A model generated the notes under the pieces. That model ran no database searches, was not told where the DNA came from, and worked only from the letters and a program-made list of their open reading frames with translations. A program made the translations under genes and the position numbers. This document shows positions 26,084 to 36,213 of a stretch of 64,000 nucleotides of DNA, one piece after another. How positions within the stretch are numbered: position 1 is the first letter of the stretch; each line of letters opens with the position of its first letter. Origin of the DNA: Bacillus carboniphilus (GTDB lineage: Bacteria; Bacillota; Bacilli; Bacillales; JC228); assembly GCF_039522365.1 (NCBI RefSeq), contig NZ_BAAADJ010000021.1, forward strand, positions 25,584 to 89,583, in the 5' to 3' direction.

Positions 26084-26262
26084 TGGCACGGTCTCGGAGC
26101 CGTAAGGATGAAAGAGAGGTAGGGCTTTCATTGTTTTAGGTGTTGTATGTGCCAATTGTTCATTATGTATATAATGTTCGTCATTATTTTTTAATGTTTT
26201 CAAATAGTTCTTCCTAAAATACAGCGTCTGTACGTATATCGTGCAGGCGCTTTTTAAATTTT
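26084..26262 (+). ncRNA. Structured leader with terminator before pabBAC
   Basis: TGGCAC (26084-26089) pairs with GTGCCA (26149-26154) and encloses a short GGT/GCC hairpin and an 8-bp hairpin GATGAAAG (26107-26114)/CTTTCATT (26125-26132). This gives a small multi-branched fold. About 70 bases later an 11-bp stem (26224-26234 with 26240-26250) is followed by TTTTT, a strong terminator. It lies 70 bases before pabB. The layout fits a riboswitch or attenuator, or a separate small RNA; no known family is matched. Confidence 0.4.
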
Positions 26263-26332
26263 GAGTGAAGTGTTAAGAAGAATCGATTATGATGGTACTA
26301 GTGTGAAATTTGTTTTTTTGGAGGTAACCAAA

Positions 26333-27742
26333 ATGCAACAACCAAAAGTTTATTCAGAGACGATTCCTATGACAAAGGAAGAGTTCTTTTCATTCTATAC
26401 AAAGGTACAAGAAAACTATGAGCATCACATCCTTCTTGAAAGTGGAAGAGGGGGGCAATATAGTATTGCTGGGTTACAGCCCTTTGCAGTTTTGAAATCA
26501 AGTGACAATGGCCTACATATTTATGCTGAGAAAAATAATGAACATAAAGAAGGCAATCCTCTTCATTTAGTAAAAGAATGGATGCAGAACTACGTGACCG
26601 AGACCGATGATCAATTACCTGATTTCCAAGGCGGAGCTATAGGATATATCAGCTACGACTATGCTCGTTATATAGAAAAGCTACCTTCCCTTTCAAGAAA
26701 TGATTTAGAAATGCCGATTCTATACTTTTTGGTCTTTAAAGAGTGGGTTGTTTTTGAACATGAACAGGATCAGTTATGGTTTATGAACTTGGCAAGTGAT
26801 GACTTGGAAGGGAAAAACACTCTTGAAAGGATGAAGCAGGAATGGCTCGAAGCAAGTGCTCATCCACAAAAGGAAGATCACTTTCTTGCAACAGATGATA
26901 AGTTGCATGTATCGATGACCGAAGAGCAGTTCATGGAAGCTGTCGAAAAAATACGGGAATATATTGCACAAGGAGATGTCTTCCAAGTTAATTTATCCGT
27001 TCGTCAGTCAAAGGTTTTATCGGCAAATCCTTTTGATATCTATAAAGAGTTACGCATATTAAATCCATCCCCCTATATGGGATATATGCATACCCCCGAT
27101 TTCCAAATTGTTAGCGGTTCCCCAGAATTGTTAATTAAGAAAAAAGGGAGAGAAGTAAGTACACGTCCTATTGCAGGTACAAGATCACGTGGGAAAGATC
27201 ATGAAGAAGACCTACAGCTCGCTAGGGAATTAATGGAGAATGAAAAAGAGCGAGCAGAACATGTTATGCTTGTTGACTTAGAAAGAAATGATATTGGTCG
27301 AGTCTGCGAATATGGAAGTGTTGAAGTAAATGAGTTTATGGTGATTGAAAAATATTCTCATGTGATGCATATTGTTTCAAATGTACGTGGAACCTTGGCA
27401 GTGGATAAGGATGGGTTTGATCTTATTGAAGCAACGTTTCCAGGTGGCACAATTACAGGAGCACCAAAGATAAGAACAATGGAAATCATTGAGGAGTTAG
27501 AACCCGTTCAGAGAGGAATCTATACTGGGTCCATTGGATGGATTGGGTTTGACGGTAACCTTGAATTAAATATAGTGATCCGAACGCTATTGGCGAAGAA
27601 CGGTTTTGGACATATTCAGGCTGGTGCCGGCGTTGTAATTGATTCTAATCCGAAGCATGAATATAAAGAGGCACTAAAAAAAGCAGCCGCCTTGTGGAAA
27701 GCTACAGAAATGGCTGAGAAAAGACTAGGGGAAGAAAAATGA
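26333..27742 (+). CDS. pabB: Aminodeoxychorismate synthase component I
   Basis: A 469-residue chorismate-utilising enzyme. With PabA it converts chorismate and glutamine to 4-amino-4-deoxychorismate for p-aminobenzoate and folate. The C-terminal half has the family signature ([40 protein letters not shown]). I start at ATG 26333 behind GGAGG; a frame open from 26261 adds residues that run into a terminator. It overlaps pabA as ATGA. Anthranilate synthase component I is the alternative, but the pabC neighbour argues for PabB. Confidence 0.92.
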   Translation: MQQPKVYSETIPMTKEEFFSFYTKVQENYEHHILLESGRGGQYSIAGLQPFAVLKSSDNGLHIYAEKNNEHKEGNPLHLVKEWMQNYVTETDDQLPDFQGGAIGYISYDYARYIEKLPSLSRNDLEMPILYFLVFKEWVVFEHEQDQLWFMNLASDDLEGKNTLERMKQEWLEASAHPQKEDHFLATDDKLHVSMTEEQFMEAVEKIREYIAQGDVFQVNLSVRQSKVLSANPFDIYKELRILNPSPYMGYMHTPDFQIVSGSPELLIKKKGREVSTRPIAGTRSRGKDHEEDLQLARELMENEKERAEHVMLVDLERNDIGRVCEYGSVEVNEFMVIEKYSHVMHIVSNVRGTLAVDKDGFDLIEATFPGGTITGAPKIRTMEIIEELEPVQRGIYTGSIGWIGFDGNLELNIVIRTLLAKNGFGHIQAGAGVVIDSNPKHEYKEALKKAAALWKATEMAEKRLGEEK

Positions 27743-28323
27743 TCTTAATGATTGATAACTATGATTCATTTACGTATAACCTTGTTCAATATTTAGGAGA
27801 TTTAGGGCAGCAATTGGTGGTTAAGAGAAACGACGACATTACTATTAAAGAAATTGAAGAGTTGAATCCAGACTATTTAATGGTTTCTCCAGGACCATGT
27901 AGTCCTAATGAAGCGGGTATTAGTATGAAGGCTATTAAACATTTCGCCGGTAAGATTCCTATTTTTGGAGTTTGTTTAGGTCATCAATCCATTGCTCAAG
28001 TTTTTGGAGGTAAAGTAGTACGAGCTGAGAGGCTCATGCACGGAAAAACCTCTGAAATGATTCATAATGGTCAAACGATATATAAGGGGGTATCTAATCC
28101 TTTTACTGCAACACGATACCATTCACTTATTGTAAAAAAAGAGACATTACCGAATTGTTTAGAAATAACAGCTTGGACAGAAGAAGGAGAAATTATGGGA
28201 CTTCGTCATAAGGAACTACCGATTGAGGGAGTGCAATTCCATCCAGAGTCTATCATGACAGGAGATGGGAAAAAGCTCTTACAAAATTTTTTAGATGCCT
28301 ATTCTCCGGTTCATAAAAAGTAG
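27739..28323 (+). CDS. pabA: Glutamine amidotransferase, PabA/TrpG
   Basis: A 194-residue class I glutamine amidotransferase that supplies ammonia to PabB. The nucleophile Cys is in [12 protein letters not shown], and the His-Glu pair in GVQFHPESI. In Bacillus this subunit often also serves tryptophan synthesis; no trp gene is nearby. It starts within the pabB stop (ATGA), so translation is coupled. Confidence 0.94.
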   Translation: MILMIDNYDSFTYNLVQYLGDLGQQLVVKRNDDITIKEIEELNPDYLMVSPGPCSPNEAGISMKAIKHFAGKIPIFGVCLGHQSIAQVFGGKVVRAERLMHGKTSEMIHNGQTIYKGVSNPFTATRYHSLIVKKETLPNCLEITAWTEEGEIMGLRHKELPIEGVQFHPESIMTGDGKKLLQNFLDAYSPVHKK

Positions 28324-28350
28324 TCCAAAAGTGATTGGAGTGGTTTTATT

Positions 28351-29214
28351 TTGTTTATATACATTAACGGCAAGATCGTCCACAAGGATGAAGTGACAAT
28401 TTCTCCGTTTGACCACGGTTTCCTATATGGACTTGGTGTGTTTGAAACCTTTCGCACCTATGAGGGAAAACCTTTCCTATTTAACGAGCATTGGGATAGA
28501 CTTCAACAAGGGCTTACAGAATTGAATATCCACCTAAAATTTTCAAAGGAAGAAATCTTTCATGCCGTCCAAACACTTTGTTCCAAAAATCAATGGCCTG
28601 AATCCAGACTTCGATTAAATATATCGGCTGGTGTTGGAGATGTAGGGTTACAAACTTCTCCTTATTTAGATCCAAATGTGCTTATATTTCAAAGTCCCTT
28701 ACCTGAAACGAAAGTCAAACAGGTTAAAAAGCTAAAAGTTCTAAAGCGAACTCGAAACACGCCAGAGGGGGAATTTCGTTTAAAGTCCCACCACTATTTA
28801 AATAACATTCTGGCCAAGCGAGAAATTGGAGATAATCCAGCATTAGAAGGACTCTTTCTAACCACTGAAGGGTATGTAGCGGAAGGTATCGTTTCAAATG
28901 TGTTTTGGGTCAAGAGCGGGGAACTGTTCACACCTACAGTTAAGACAGGAATACTGAATGGAATAACTCGTCAGTTTGTAATGAAGCTTGCTAATTACCT
29001 TGGAATAGGAGTGCATGAAGGGTTCTATGAAATGAGTGACCTCTTGTCGGCGGACGAAGTGTTTGTTACCAATTCCATTCAAGAAATTGTCCCGATTGAT
29101 GCTGTCCAAGGGGAAAAGGAGTACGGAGGATTTACACCTATAACCTACCGATTAGACAAGGCGTATCAAGTGTGTATTTTTGGAGAGAAGGCTGGACGTC
29201 CAGTTAGATTTTAA
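28351..29214 (+). CDS. pabC: Aminodeoxychorismate lyase
   Basis: A 287-residue fold-type IV PLP enzyme that releases pyruvate from aminodeoxychorismate to give p-aminobenzoate. The PLP Lys lies in RLKSHHYLNN, and ITRQFVMKLA with TNSIQEIVPI are family motifs. Start is TTG 28351, eight bases after TTGGAG. It completes the pabBAC set. The folP/folB/folK genes that follow in B. subtilis are missing here; an intergenic repeat follows instead. Branched-chain or D-amino-acid transaminase is a less likely reading. Confidence 0.92.
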   Translation: MFIYINGKIVHKDEVTISPFDHGFLYGLGVFETFRTYEGKPFLFNEHWDRLQQGLTELNIHLKFSKEEIFHAVQTLCSKNQWPESRLRLNISAGVGDVGLQTSPYLDPNVLIFQSPLPETKVKQVKKLKVLKRTRNTPEGEFRLKSHHYLNNILAKREIGDNPALEGLFLTTEGYVAEGIVSNVFWVKSGELFTPTVKTGILNGITRQFVMKLANYLGIGVHEGFYEMSDLLSADEVFVTNSIQEIVPIDAVQGEKEYGGFTPITYRLDKAYQVCIFGEKAGRPVRF

Positions 29215-29228
29215 TATGTGTTATCTAG

Positions 29229-29440
29229 CCGGACTTACGGTTCATAATTTTAATTAAAATGCCGATTTTTGAGGTGAAAACGGCCTCTCGTTCCGCTATT
29301 CGACTGTTTTAAGGACATTTCCATCCGAATTATCGCAAATAGCGGATTCTGTCCGCCAAATCCTTAAAAACACGCTTTTTTGGGTGAATAGTGGACCCTG
29401 TGTCCTTATGGCTAATTAGCCGGACACAGGTTCCGTTATT
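29229..29440. repeat. Hairpin-rich intergenic repeat, copy 2
   Basis: This stretch aligns end to end with 15295-15512. Shared blocks are the AAAATGCCG-TTTT-GAGG region, GTTCCGCTA, AGCGGATTCT-TGTCCGC, AAACACGCTTTTTT and CCGGACACAGGTTCCGTTATT. Differences are scattered as in an old duplicate. It fills the gap after pabC, and no gene is seen. Confidence 0.8.
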
Positions 29441-29480
29441 CTCATGATTTTGAAGTCTTCTTTGGTCATCCATAATTTAA

Positions 29481-30158
29481 TTAGGAGAAACTATATTTTG
29501 CAATAATCTTCGCGGTGATTTCCAATTCTCCAGCCTGAATGGGCGGAGTAGAGACCCCTTTTACCATGGCCGTAGTTTCATACATAACCGGTCTTTCTTG
29601 TGGTGTTGTCACTTCCGATATTGAAAACGGAACGGGCTGTAGAGTGACTCCAGTGGCTTTGGCAATCGTACTCGCCTTAGAGTGAGCATTTTCTACAGCA
29701 AGCTCAAGTGCTTGATTATAATAATTTGCGGGATTTTCAATAGCAAATTCAATATTAGATACAGTATTCGCCCCATTTTTAACGGCTGTATCAACTACCA
29801 CCCCTGACATGTTTACGTTATCAATGGTAACTTCTATCATATTTGTTACCCTATATCCTCTAAAAACTTGCTTCCCATCTATATAATCATATTGGATGTC
29901 GATTCTATATTCGTCTGTCTTAATGTTTTCATCCGGGATTCCTTGGCCTTTAAGCGATGTGATGACATTATTCATGGCGTCCGAATTTTCACTGAGAACG
30001 TTCGTAAGTTCCTTTCCATCCGTAATGACACCTAAACGGATTATGGCTATATCAGGTGAGGCGGACACTTTTCCTTCACCCAAAACTTCTACTTTGTTAT
30101 TTTTTCCATTCGTTTGGTTCCGGTGTGCATATTGAAAGTAGGGCGTTTGGTAATACAT
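29481..30158 (-). CDS. SIMPL domain (DUF541, YggE-like) protein
   Basis: A 225-residue protein whose body matches the SIMPL/DUF541 family: VLGEGKVSASPDIAIIRLGV at the start and GLTLQP-like ATGVTLQPVPFSIS near the end. Family members include E. coli YggE, linked to oxidative stress protection. No signal peptide is seen here. The short N-terminus YYQTPYFQYAHRNQTNG is unusual and aromatic. GGGAGGT stands before the ATG. It is divergent from vanW. Confidence 0.87.
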   Translation of the reverse strand: MYYQTPYFQYAHRNQTNGKNNKVEVLGEGKVSASPDIAIIRLGVITDGKELTNVLSENSDAMNNVITSLKGQGIPDENIKTDEYRIDIQYDYIDGKQVFRGYRVTNMIEVTIDNVNMSGVVVDTAVKNGANTVSNIEFAIENPANYYNQALELAVENAHSKASTIAKATGVTLQPVPFSISEVTTPQERPVMYETTAMVKGVSTPPIQAGELEITAKIIAKYSFS

Positions 30159-30348
30159 CTATATACCTCCCTTGATCTGTATATTTACAATGTACGTGAA
30201 TGGAACCATAGAGTACACAAAAATATAAACATTATCTCTTTATAAAAGAAAAAAATGTACAAATAGACTACTTAGTAAGGAGGATATTTGAACTATATCT
30301 TGAATATTTTGGAAAGGGGAATTATTAAATAAAATTGGGGTGGGTCAA

Positions 30349-31143
30349 TTGCGGTTGTCAGAAATACATCCAATCTTTTACCATACAAGGATTGGGCAAA
30401 AAAAATTATTTCGTTATGTAAAGGATTGGCTAGATAGAGATAAATTTGCCAAGAAGCATAATCAACAAAAATTGAAATACAGTTGTAAAAAACACCAATC
30501 GTTATTAAGAAGAAAATTAGGAGACAGTGACCCAAGGCTTCAAGAAAATAAAATCACGAATTTAAAATTGGCAGCTAAAAAAATAGATGGTGTCCTTATA
30601 CATCCTGGTGAAGTTTTTTCGTTTTGGCAATTAGTAGGAAAGCCTTCAAAAAGAAATGGTTTTATAGAAGGTATGCTTTTGGCTAGAGGGGAAGTAGTCA
30701 CTGGAGTAGGTGGTGGGTTGTGTCAGATGGCCAATTTGTTGTATTGGATGGCCCTTCACACACCTCTAGTTGTGTCAGAACGTCACCATCATAGTTTTGA
30801 TCCATTCCCCGATAGTGGGAGAGTTCTTCCTTTTGGGAGTGGAGCGGGTGTGTTTTATAACTATGTAGACTTACGATTTGAAAATAAAACTGATCAAACA
30901 TTCCAGATTAACGTTTGGCTTACTGACAAACATTTAAAAGGATCCATCTTAACGGATCGAGTTTGGCCGTACTCTTACCACATTGAAGAGAGAAATCACA
31001 GATTTATTCAAATGGATGGGAAGAATTATAGAGAAAATGAAATATGGAGAAAAACAATTGATGTGAGGACGGGTAAAGAAGTGGATACAACCTTACTAAT
31101 AAAAAACTTTGCAGAAGTAAAATATGAATTAAAAGCAAATTAA
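30349..31143 (+). CDS. VanW family protein
   Basis: A protein of about 264 residues with the VanW domain: EVFSFWQLVGKPSKRNGF, VGGGLCQMANLLYWMAL and SERHHHSFDPFPDSGRVLPFG. VanW is found in some vancomycin-resistance operons but its reaction is unknown, and most Bacillus members are not tied to resistance. No van genes lie nearby. The frame opens at GTG 30340; I prefer TTG 30349 because GGGGTGGG lies just before it, but this is uncertain. A strong terminator follows. Confidence 0.85.
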   Translation: MRLSEIHPIFYHTRIGQKKLFRYVKDWLDRDKFAKKHNQQKLKYSCKKHQSLLRRKLGDSDPRLQENKITNLKLAAKKIDGVLIHPGEVFSFWQLVGKPSKRNGFIEGMLLARGEVVTGVGGGLCQMANLLYWMALHTPLVVSERHHHSFDPFPDSGRVLPFGSGAGVFYNYVDLRFENKTDQTFQINVWLTDKHLKGSILTDRVWPYSYHIEERNHRFIQMDGKNYRENEIWRKTIDVRTGKEVDTTLLIKNFAEVKYELKAN

Positions 31144-31146
31144 AGG

Positions 31147-31178
31147 AAACTGGTCATTGTTTTGACCAGTTTTTTTAT
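31147..31178 (+). terminator. Terminator of vanW
   Basis: A perfect 9-bp stem, AAACTGGTC (31147-31155) with GACCAGTTT (31164-31172), then a T-run. Confidence 0.9.
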
Positions 31179-31654
31179 TTGCACGCAAGGAGACCCTATA
31201 ATCATTTCCCAAATTACGTATTAGTCTAATAGTTGTACAAATTCAGCGGGTAGTAGTCTACAAGATAGAAAAAATGTACAAATACCATGATTTTACATAA
31301 GTCCAACCTCGTATTTTTAACATAGGCATTTTATTTTCTAGTGGTTTTGGTTCATTTTTCCATTTCGATAGAGGAAATAAAACAAGAAATAGAACAAATG
31401 ATATATTTTTCCAAATAAGGAAAGCGTCTACAATTTCCATCAGGGTTCAATATAACTAGTTACATTATTTGTAAAATGATACCAATGGTTTATTTTTTGA
31501 ATTTTCAGTAAATTATAGACAACATTCGACATCATTCGCTTCTTTTCATGATTTACGCTAGTTATGTACACCAAAGAATTTACATAGGGGTGAAATAAAA
31601 ATAGAAAGGAGGGCGGAACAAGTTATTTGTTTTATAAAAAGGGAGGGGTAAAGA
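31179..31654. other. Long intergenic region before bpr
   Basis: No gene is seen. GAAAAAATGTACAAATA near 31267 resembles a sequence near 30248 and lies by an AGTAGTCTA, matching TAGACTACT beside the other copy. Near 31611 a perfect AAGGAGG has no start codon at a useful distance. The bpr start codon has its own GGGAGGGG. Confidence 0.4.
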
Positions 31655-34600
31655 GTGAAAAGAAGCACTCGGAAAAGATGGTTCTATCAATTATGGATGC
31701 TAGTTATTGCATTAACACTAGTACTTCCTGCACCAACAAGTATTGCTGCAAATGAACTTCACACTTCGGTAAAATCTAATGTAGTTCAGAATCTCTCCAA
31801 CAAAGTTAATTCAACGGTAATGAAAAGCTTTGAGGATCAAGAATATGTTACCTTTTTAGTTAAAATGAAGGAACAAGCGGATCCGCAAACAGCAGCACAA
31901 CAGGCAGAAAAGAATGCAGCTAGTAAAAATGCCACCGCTGCCAGTAAAAAGTATATGAAACGTTCGGCTGTTGTTTCTGCACTAAGAGGTAAATCCATTG
32001 AAACTCAAAGAAATATAAAAGGTTTTCTTCAAAAGGAAAAGAAGAATGGTAAAGTAAAAGATTTTCAATCTTTTTACATTGTGAATGGATTAGCGGTTAC
32101 TGCTACCAAGGAAGTAATGGAAGAAATCGCTGCATTTGCAGAGGTTGAAAAGATTTTACCAAATGAGACTAGACAACTCATTCAACCTGCTGTAGAAAAA
32201 CAAAACCAAATTAATGCGGAGACTCAATCCATTGAATGGAATATTGAGCAAATTGGGGCTCCTGCCGTTTGGGATATGGGAATTGACGGTACAGGTGTAG
32301 TTGTAGCATCTATTGATACAGGTGTTCAATGGGATCATCCAGCGCTAATAGAAAAATATCGTGGGTATGATCCAAATAACCCTACATCTCCAAATCATGA
32401 GTATAACTGGTTTGATGCGACTGCTGGTGGCTCAGTTCCTTACGACGACCAAGGTCACGGAACGCACGTGACAGGAACAATGGTAGGTAGCGAGCCAAAT
32501 GGTTCAAACCAAATTGGTGTTGCACCTGGTGCTAAGTGGATAGCTGTTAAGGCATTCACTGCAGCAGGTGGTACAGATGTCGATCTTTTAGAAGCAGGTG
32601 AATGGATTCTAGCACCAAAAGATGCTGCAGGAAATCCACACCCTGAAATGGCTCCGGATGTTGTAAACAATTCATGGGGTGGAGGTTCAGGTATGGACGA
32701 ATGGTACCGTCCAATGGTTCAAGCATGGCGGGCTGCTGAAATCTTTCCAGAATTCTCAGCAGGGAATACAACGCTATTCAATCCAGGTGGACCAGGATCC
32801 ATCGCTACACCTGCTAACTATCCAGAGTCTTTTGCGACGGGTGCAACAGACTCGCAAAATCGTTTAGCGAGCTTTTCATTAGAAGGGCCTTCTCCATATG
32901 ATGAGATTAAGCCAGATATTTCAGCACCTGGCGTAAATATCCGCTCTTCAGTTCCTGGTGGAGCTTATGAGGGGGGATGGAATGGTACATCAATGGCTGG
33001 TCCACATGTATCCGCTGTTGTAGCACTATTAAAACAAGTAAATGCGAACTTAACGGTTGATGAAATTGAAGAAATCCTTATGAATACAGCTATTCCTTTA
33101 ACGGATGGCGAATATCCTGAATCACCAAATAATGGGTATGGAGCTGGATTAGTAAATGCTTATGATGCAGTTTCCTCTGTAATAAACGGATTAGGAACTG
33201 TTAAGGGTAACGTTACGAAAGATGGCGATGATGATACAGCTCCGACTTTAGAACACCAAGGTCCAAATGAAGTGTTCACTGGAATGGATGTAACGTTACA
33301 CGCAGAAGCCAGTGACGATGTGAGTGTAACGAATGTGTTAGTTCGCTATCAAAATCAAGATGGTAGTATAGTTGAAATTGAAGCTTCACGAATCAGTGGG
33401 GACTATAAAAGTGGAACTTATGAAGCAACGATTCCTGGAGAAGACATAGCAGAACCATCGTTACAATATGAGATCGTAGCACTTGATTTTGGTTCCAATG
33501 AATCAACATCAGGTTCAATTGAAGTACCTGTTTTACCAGGTATAACAGTTGGTTATGAGCAAGACTTTGAATCTACTCCATCTGGTTGGACTTCTTATGG
33601 AGACAACAATACTTGGGAGTGGGGTACACCAATTTCTGGGCCAGGTGGAGCGTTCTCTGGTGAGAATGTTTATGCAACAAACCTAGAAGGTAACTATGAC
33701 AATCGGGCCAATATGAACCTTGTTATGCCGCCAATTGATCTTCCTGATGGCAGTTCTTATCTACAATTCAAACAGTGGCATAACCTTGAGAGAAACTATG
33801 ATTATGGTCATGTCTTCGTTTCAACTGACCAAGAAAACTGGGTTCAAAAGTTAAGAGTTAATAATGTTACAGATGGTTGGGTTGATGGGGAAGTTGATCT
33901 AAGTGAATATGCTGGACAACGAATCTATGTTGCATTTAACGTAACAACGGATGGTAGTGTTCTACGCGAAGGTTGGTACATTGATGATGTAAAACTTACG
34001 GATACTCCAATAAATACGAGTAGCCAAAAAGGGAAGGTTGGAAATGGTCAGGATAAGGGACAGCTTGGTATTACAGACTCTTCTTCTGCTAAGAAAGAGA
34101 ATGTAAATCCGAATAAAATTGTCCCAGCTGTGAAAATTGAAAAAGAACCTGTAAAAGACACACCAGAGAAAATCACACCTTTAGCACTTCCAATGAGTGC
34201 AACGGTAACGGTAGTAGAGTCAGGTAGATCTACTCAAACAAATCCACAAGATGGTAGCTTTAAAATGGTTCACGCTGCGGGTACATTCACTTTGGCTGCA
34301 GAGGCTTATGGATACAGAACCGAAACTCAAGTTGTCGATATTCCTGCGGATGGGGAAATAATAGCAAACTTTACTCTTGAAGAGCTTCCGCAAGGTACGG
34401 TATCCGGATCAGTGATCAATGACCAAACTGGACTACCTGTTGAAGGGGCTACACTCTATTTAGTAGAAGATGCAGCAGTTGCTCCTGTTGCAACAGATGA
34501 GAATGGGAATTTCACAATCGAAGCTTACGAAGGGACTTACACTTTGAAAGTCTCTGCTCCTTCATACTACAGTGAAGAAGTTAAAATCACGATTGATAGT

Positions 34601-35974
34601 GAAAATCCTGTAGATTTAAGTCTATCCTTAAGACCATTTATTGGTTACCCAGGTGAAATTGGTTATGATGATGGAACAGCGGAAAATGCTAGAGCGTTCT
34701 ATGATGCTGGCAATGGCTGGGCTGTAAAGATGACCCTTGAAAATGGTCAGTCACAAGCTATTCTAAACGGTGCATTATTCCGTTTCTGGGATACTTCTTG
34801 GCCAACTCCTGGTGGAACTGATTTTGATGTAGAAGTCTATGATGCCACTGGTGTAGACGGTGCTCCTGGTCAAAAACTGGCCGGACCAATTGATGCTAAT
34901 GCCTTAAGAAATGGCCAATGGACTCAGGTTGACTTAAGCGAACATGGTATCGTTGTACCAAGCGAGTTTTATGTAGTATACATCCAAACAGAGGCTAACC
35001 CTTACGCTCCTGGATTAGGAACAGATGAAGATGGCCAAAATGCAGGAAGAAGTTGGCAGCTAGTGGGTGGAGGATGGAGTCCTTCACCAGAGGATGAAGG
35101 TAACTACATGATCCGTGCATTAGTGGATTATGAAGTCACAGCTCCAACGATTACTTCGCCAATTGCTAATAGTTTTACAAACGAGCAAGACGTTGTGGTG
35201 GAAGGTACAACTGCTGCAGATTACACAGTTCACTTATACAATAATGGGGAAGAGGTTGCTGTTGTTCAGTCTGACAATGAAGGAAGGTTCCAAGGAACTG
35301 TAACATTATCAGAAGGTGCAAACAGTCTAACAGCGAAGGCAGCCAGTGATAACGGAATGACAGATGCATCAGAAACTGTTGTAGTTACGTATGATGCAAC
35401 TCTGCCAACCTTATCCATTGATTCGCCAGAAGATGAGTTAAAAACAAATCGTGAAGTGATTACGGTTAGTGGATCAGTTGATGATGAGTATCTTGATACA
35501 GTAACAGTGAACGGTCAACAGGCGAATGTTACAGAAGGTAGTTATAGTCACCGCATTCTCCTAAATGAAGGTGAAAATGAAATAGTAGTGGTTGCAAAAG
35601 ATATGGCTGGTAATACAACTACTAGTACCATAACTGTTGATGCAAAGTTCGGCATCGATGATATGACAGGTCTTACTCCAACTGAAGATAAAGAACTCAA
35701 GTCTGGAGAGTCTGTACAAATCGAGTTCTATAGTGAACCTGGGCTGGATGCGACTTTCGTTATTCATATGCCATTAACAAATGTAACGAATGCCACTGAA
35801 CTTCCGATGATGGAAATGGAAGATGGTCGTTATGTTGGTTACTATACGGCTACTTCTAATGTAAAAGCAGATGGCGCTTTAATTGAAGTTATTGCCCGTG
35901 ACGATTATGGTAATGAGGTAAGAAAAGCCGCAGAAGGTAAACTATATATCAATGCAAAGAAAAAGAATAAGTAA
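31655..35974 (+). CDS. bpr: Bacillopeptidase F-like S8 serine protease
   Basis: A 1439-residue secreted subtilase, close to the 1433 residues of B. subtilis Bpr. Domains in order are: a signal peptide (to about residue 32), an I9-type propeptide (about 60-185), and the S8 domain with Asp in ASIDTGVQWDHP, His in GHGTHVTGTM and Ser in GTSMAGPHVSA. An MAM-like beta domain (about residues 630-780), carboxypeptidase-regulatory-like repeats and Ig-like repeats follow. It ends in a lysine-rich tail. It degrades extracellular protein. Start is GTG behind GGGAGGGG. Confidence 0.95.
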   Translation: MKRSTRKRWFYQLWMLVIALTLVLPAPTSIAANELHTSVKSNVVQNLSNKVNSTVMKSFEDQEYVTFLVKMKEQADPQTAAQQAEKNAASKNATAASKKYMKRSAVVSALRGKSIETQRNIKGFLQKEKKNGKVKDFQSFYIVNGLAVTATKEVMEEIAAFAEVEKILPNETRQLIQPAVEKQNQINAETQSIEWNIEQIGAPAVWDMGIDGTGVVVASIDTGVQWDHPALIEKYRGYDPNNPTSPNHEYNWFDATAGGSVPYDDQGHGTHVTGTMVGSEPNGSNQIGVAPGAKWIAVKAFTAAGGTDVDLLEAGEWILAPKDAAGNPHPEMAPDVVNNSWGGGSGMDEWYRPMVQAWRAAEIFPEFSAGNTTLFNPGGPGSIATPANYPESFATGATDSQNRLASFSLEGPSPYDEIKPDISAPGVNIRSSVPGGAYEGGWNGTSMAGPHVSAVVALLKQVNANLTVDEIEEILMNTAIPLTDGEYPESPNNGYGAGLVNAYDAVSSVINGLGTVKGNVTKDGDDDTAPTLEHQGPNEVFTGMDVTLHAEASDDVSVTNVLVRYQNQDGSIVEIEASRISGDYKSGTYEATIPGEDIAEPSLQYEIVALDFGSNESTSGSIEVPVLPGITVGYEQDFESTPSGWTSYGDNNTWEWGTPISGPGGAFSGENVYATNLEGNYDNRANMNLVMPPIDLPDGSSYLQFKQWHNLERNYDYGHVFVSTDQENWVQKLRVNNVTDGWVDGEVDLSEYAGQRIYVAFNVTTDGSVLREGWYIDDVKLTDTPINTSSQKGKVGNGQDKGQLGITDSSSAKKENVNPNKIVPAVKIEKEPVKDTPEKITPLALPMSATVTVVESGRSTQTNPQDGSFKMVHAAGTFTLAAEAYGYRTETQVVDIPADGEIIANFTLEELPQGTVSGSVINDQTGLPVEGATLYLVEDAAVAPVATDENGNFTIEAYEGTYTLKVSAPSYYSEEVKITIDSENPVDLSLSLRPFIGYPGEIGYDDGTAENARAFYDAGNGWAVKMTLENGQSQAILNGALFRFWDTSWPTPGGTDFDVEVYDATGVDGAPGQKLAGPIDANALRNGQWTQVDLSEHGIVVPSEFYVVYIQTEANPYAPGLGTDEDGQNAGRSWQLVGGGWSPSPEDEGNYMIRALVDYEVTAPTITSPIANSFTNEQDVVVEGTTAADYTVHLYNNGEEVAVVQSDNEGRFQGTVTLSEGANSLTAKAASDNGMTDASETVVVTYDATLPTLSIDSPEDELKTNREVITVSGSVDDEYLDTVTVNGQQANVTEGSYSHRILLNEGENEIVVVAKDMAGNTTTSTITVDAKFGIDDMTGLTPTEDKELKSGESVQIEFYSEPGLDATFVIHMPLTNVTNATELPMMEMEDGRYVGYYTATSNVKADGALIEVIARDDYGNEVRKAAEGKLYINAKKKNK

Positions 35975-35983
35975 TAAGAAAGG

Positions 35984-36018
35984 CAAACCATCGTCTTATG
36001 GCGATGGTTTGTTTTTTT
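35984..36018 (+). terminator. Terminator of bpr
   Basis: A 10-bp perfect stem, CAAACCATCG (35984-35993) with CGATGGTTTG (36002-36011), then seven Ts. Confidence 0.9.
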
Positions 36019-36071
36019 GAAAAGAATTTAATACAACAGGTCATATTAAATAGTAGGAAGGAGTGAATGAT

Positions 36072-36209
36072 GTGGTTCAAAATGATAAAAGTCAGTATAA
36101 AGTAACCTCAGGACCATACAAAGATAAAGCACAAGGTTTAAAGTTTGGATACGAATATACAACGGGGAATCAACCAAACAAAGGATCAAAAAATACTAAC
36201 AATAAGTAA
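36072..36209 (+). CDS. Small 45-residue protein, unrecognised
   Basis: A GTG-started frame of 45 residues, six bases after a perfect AAGGAG. The protein is polar and rich in Lys, Asn and Gly (SQYKVTSGPYKDKAQGLKFG ... KGSKNTNNK), with no membrane segment or cysteine. It has a terminator right after the stop. Such small, hydrophilic proteins are often expressed in spores, but I do not recognise the family. Confidence 0.6.
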   Translation: MVQNDKSQYKVTSGPYKDKAQGLKFGYEYTTGNQPNKGSKNTNNK

Positions 36210-36213
36210 ACAG

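Noticed and set aside
26020-26332. T-box or THF riboswitch upstream of pabB
   Set aside because: The T-box sequence AGGGTGGNACCGCG and the folT core are absent, so I list it only as an unassigned structured leader.
30349-31143. Vancomycin resistance locus
   Set aside because: Only a vanW homologue is present. The vanHAX/B, vanR and vanS genes are absent.
31600-31654. Second start for a gene overlapping bpr, behind the perfect AAGGAGG near 31611
   Set aside because: No ATG, GTG or TTG lies at a usable distance that opens a real frame.
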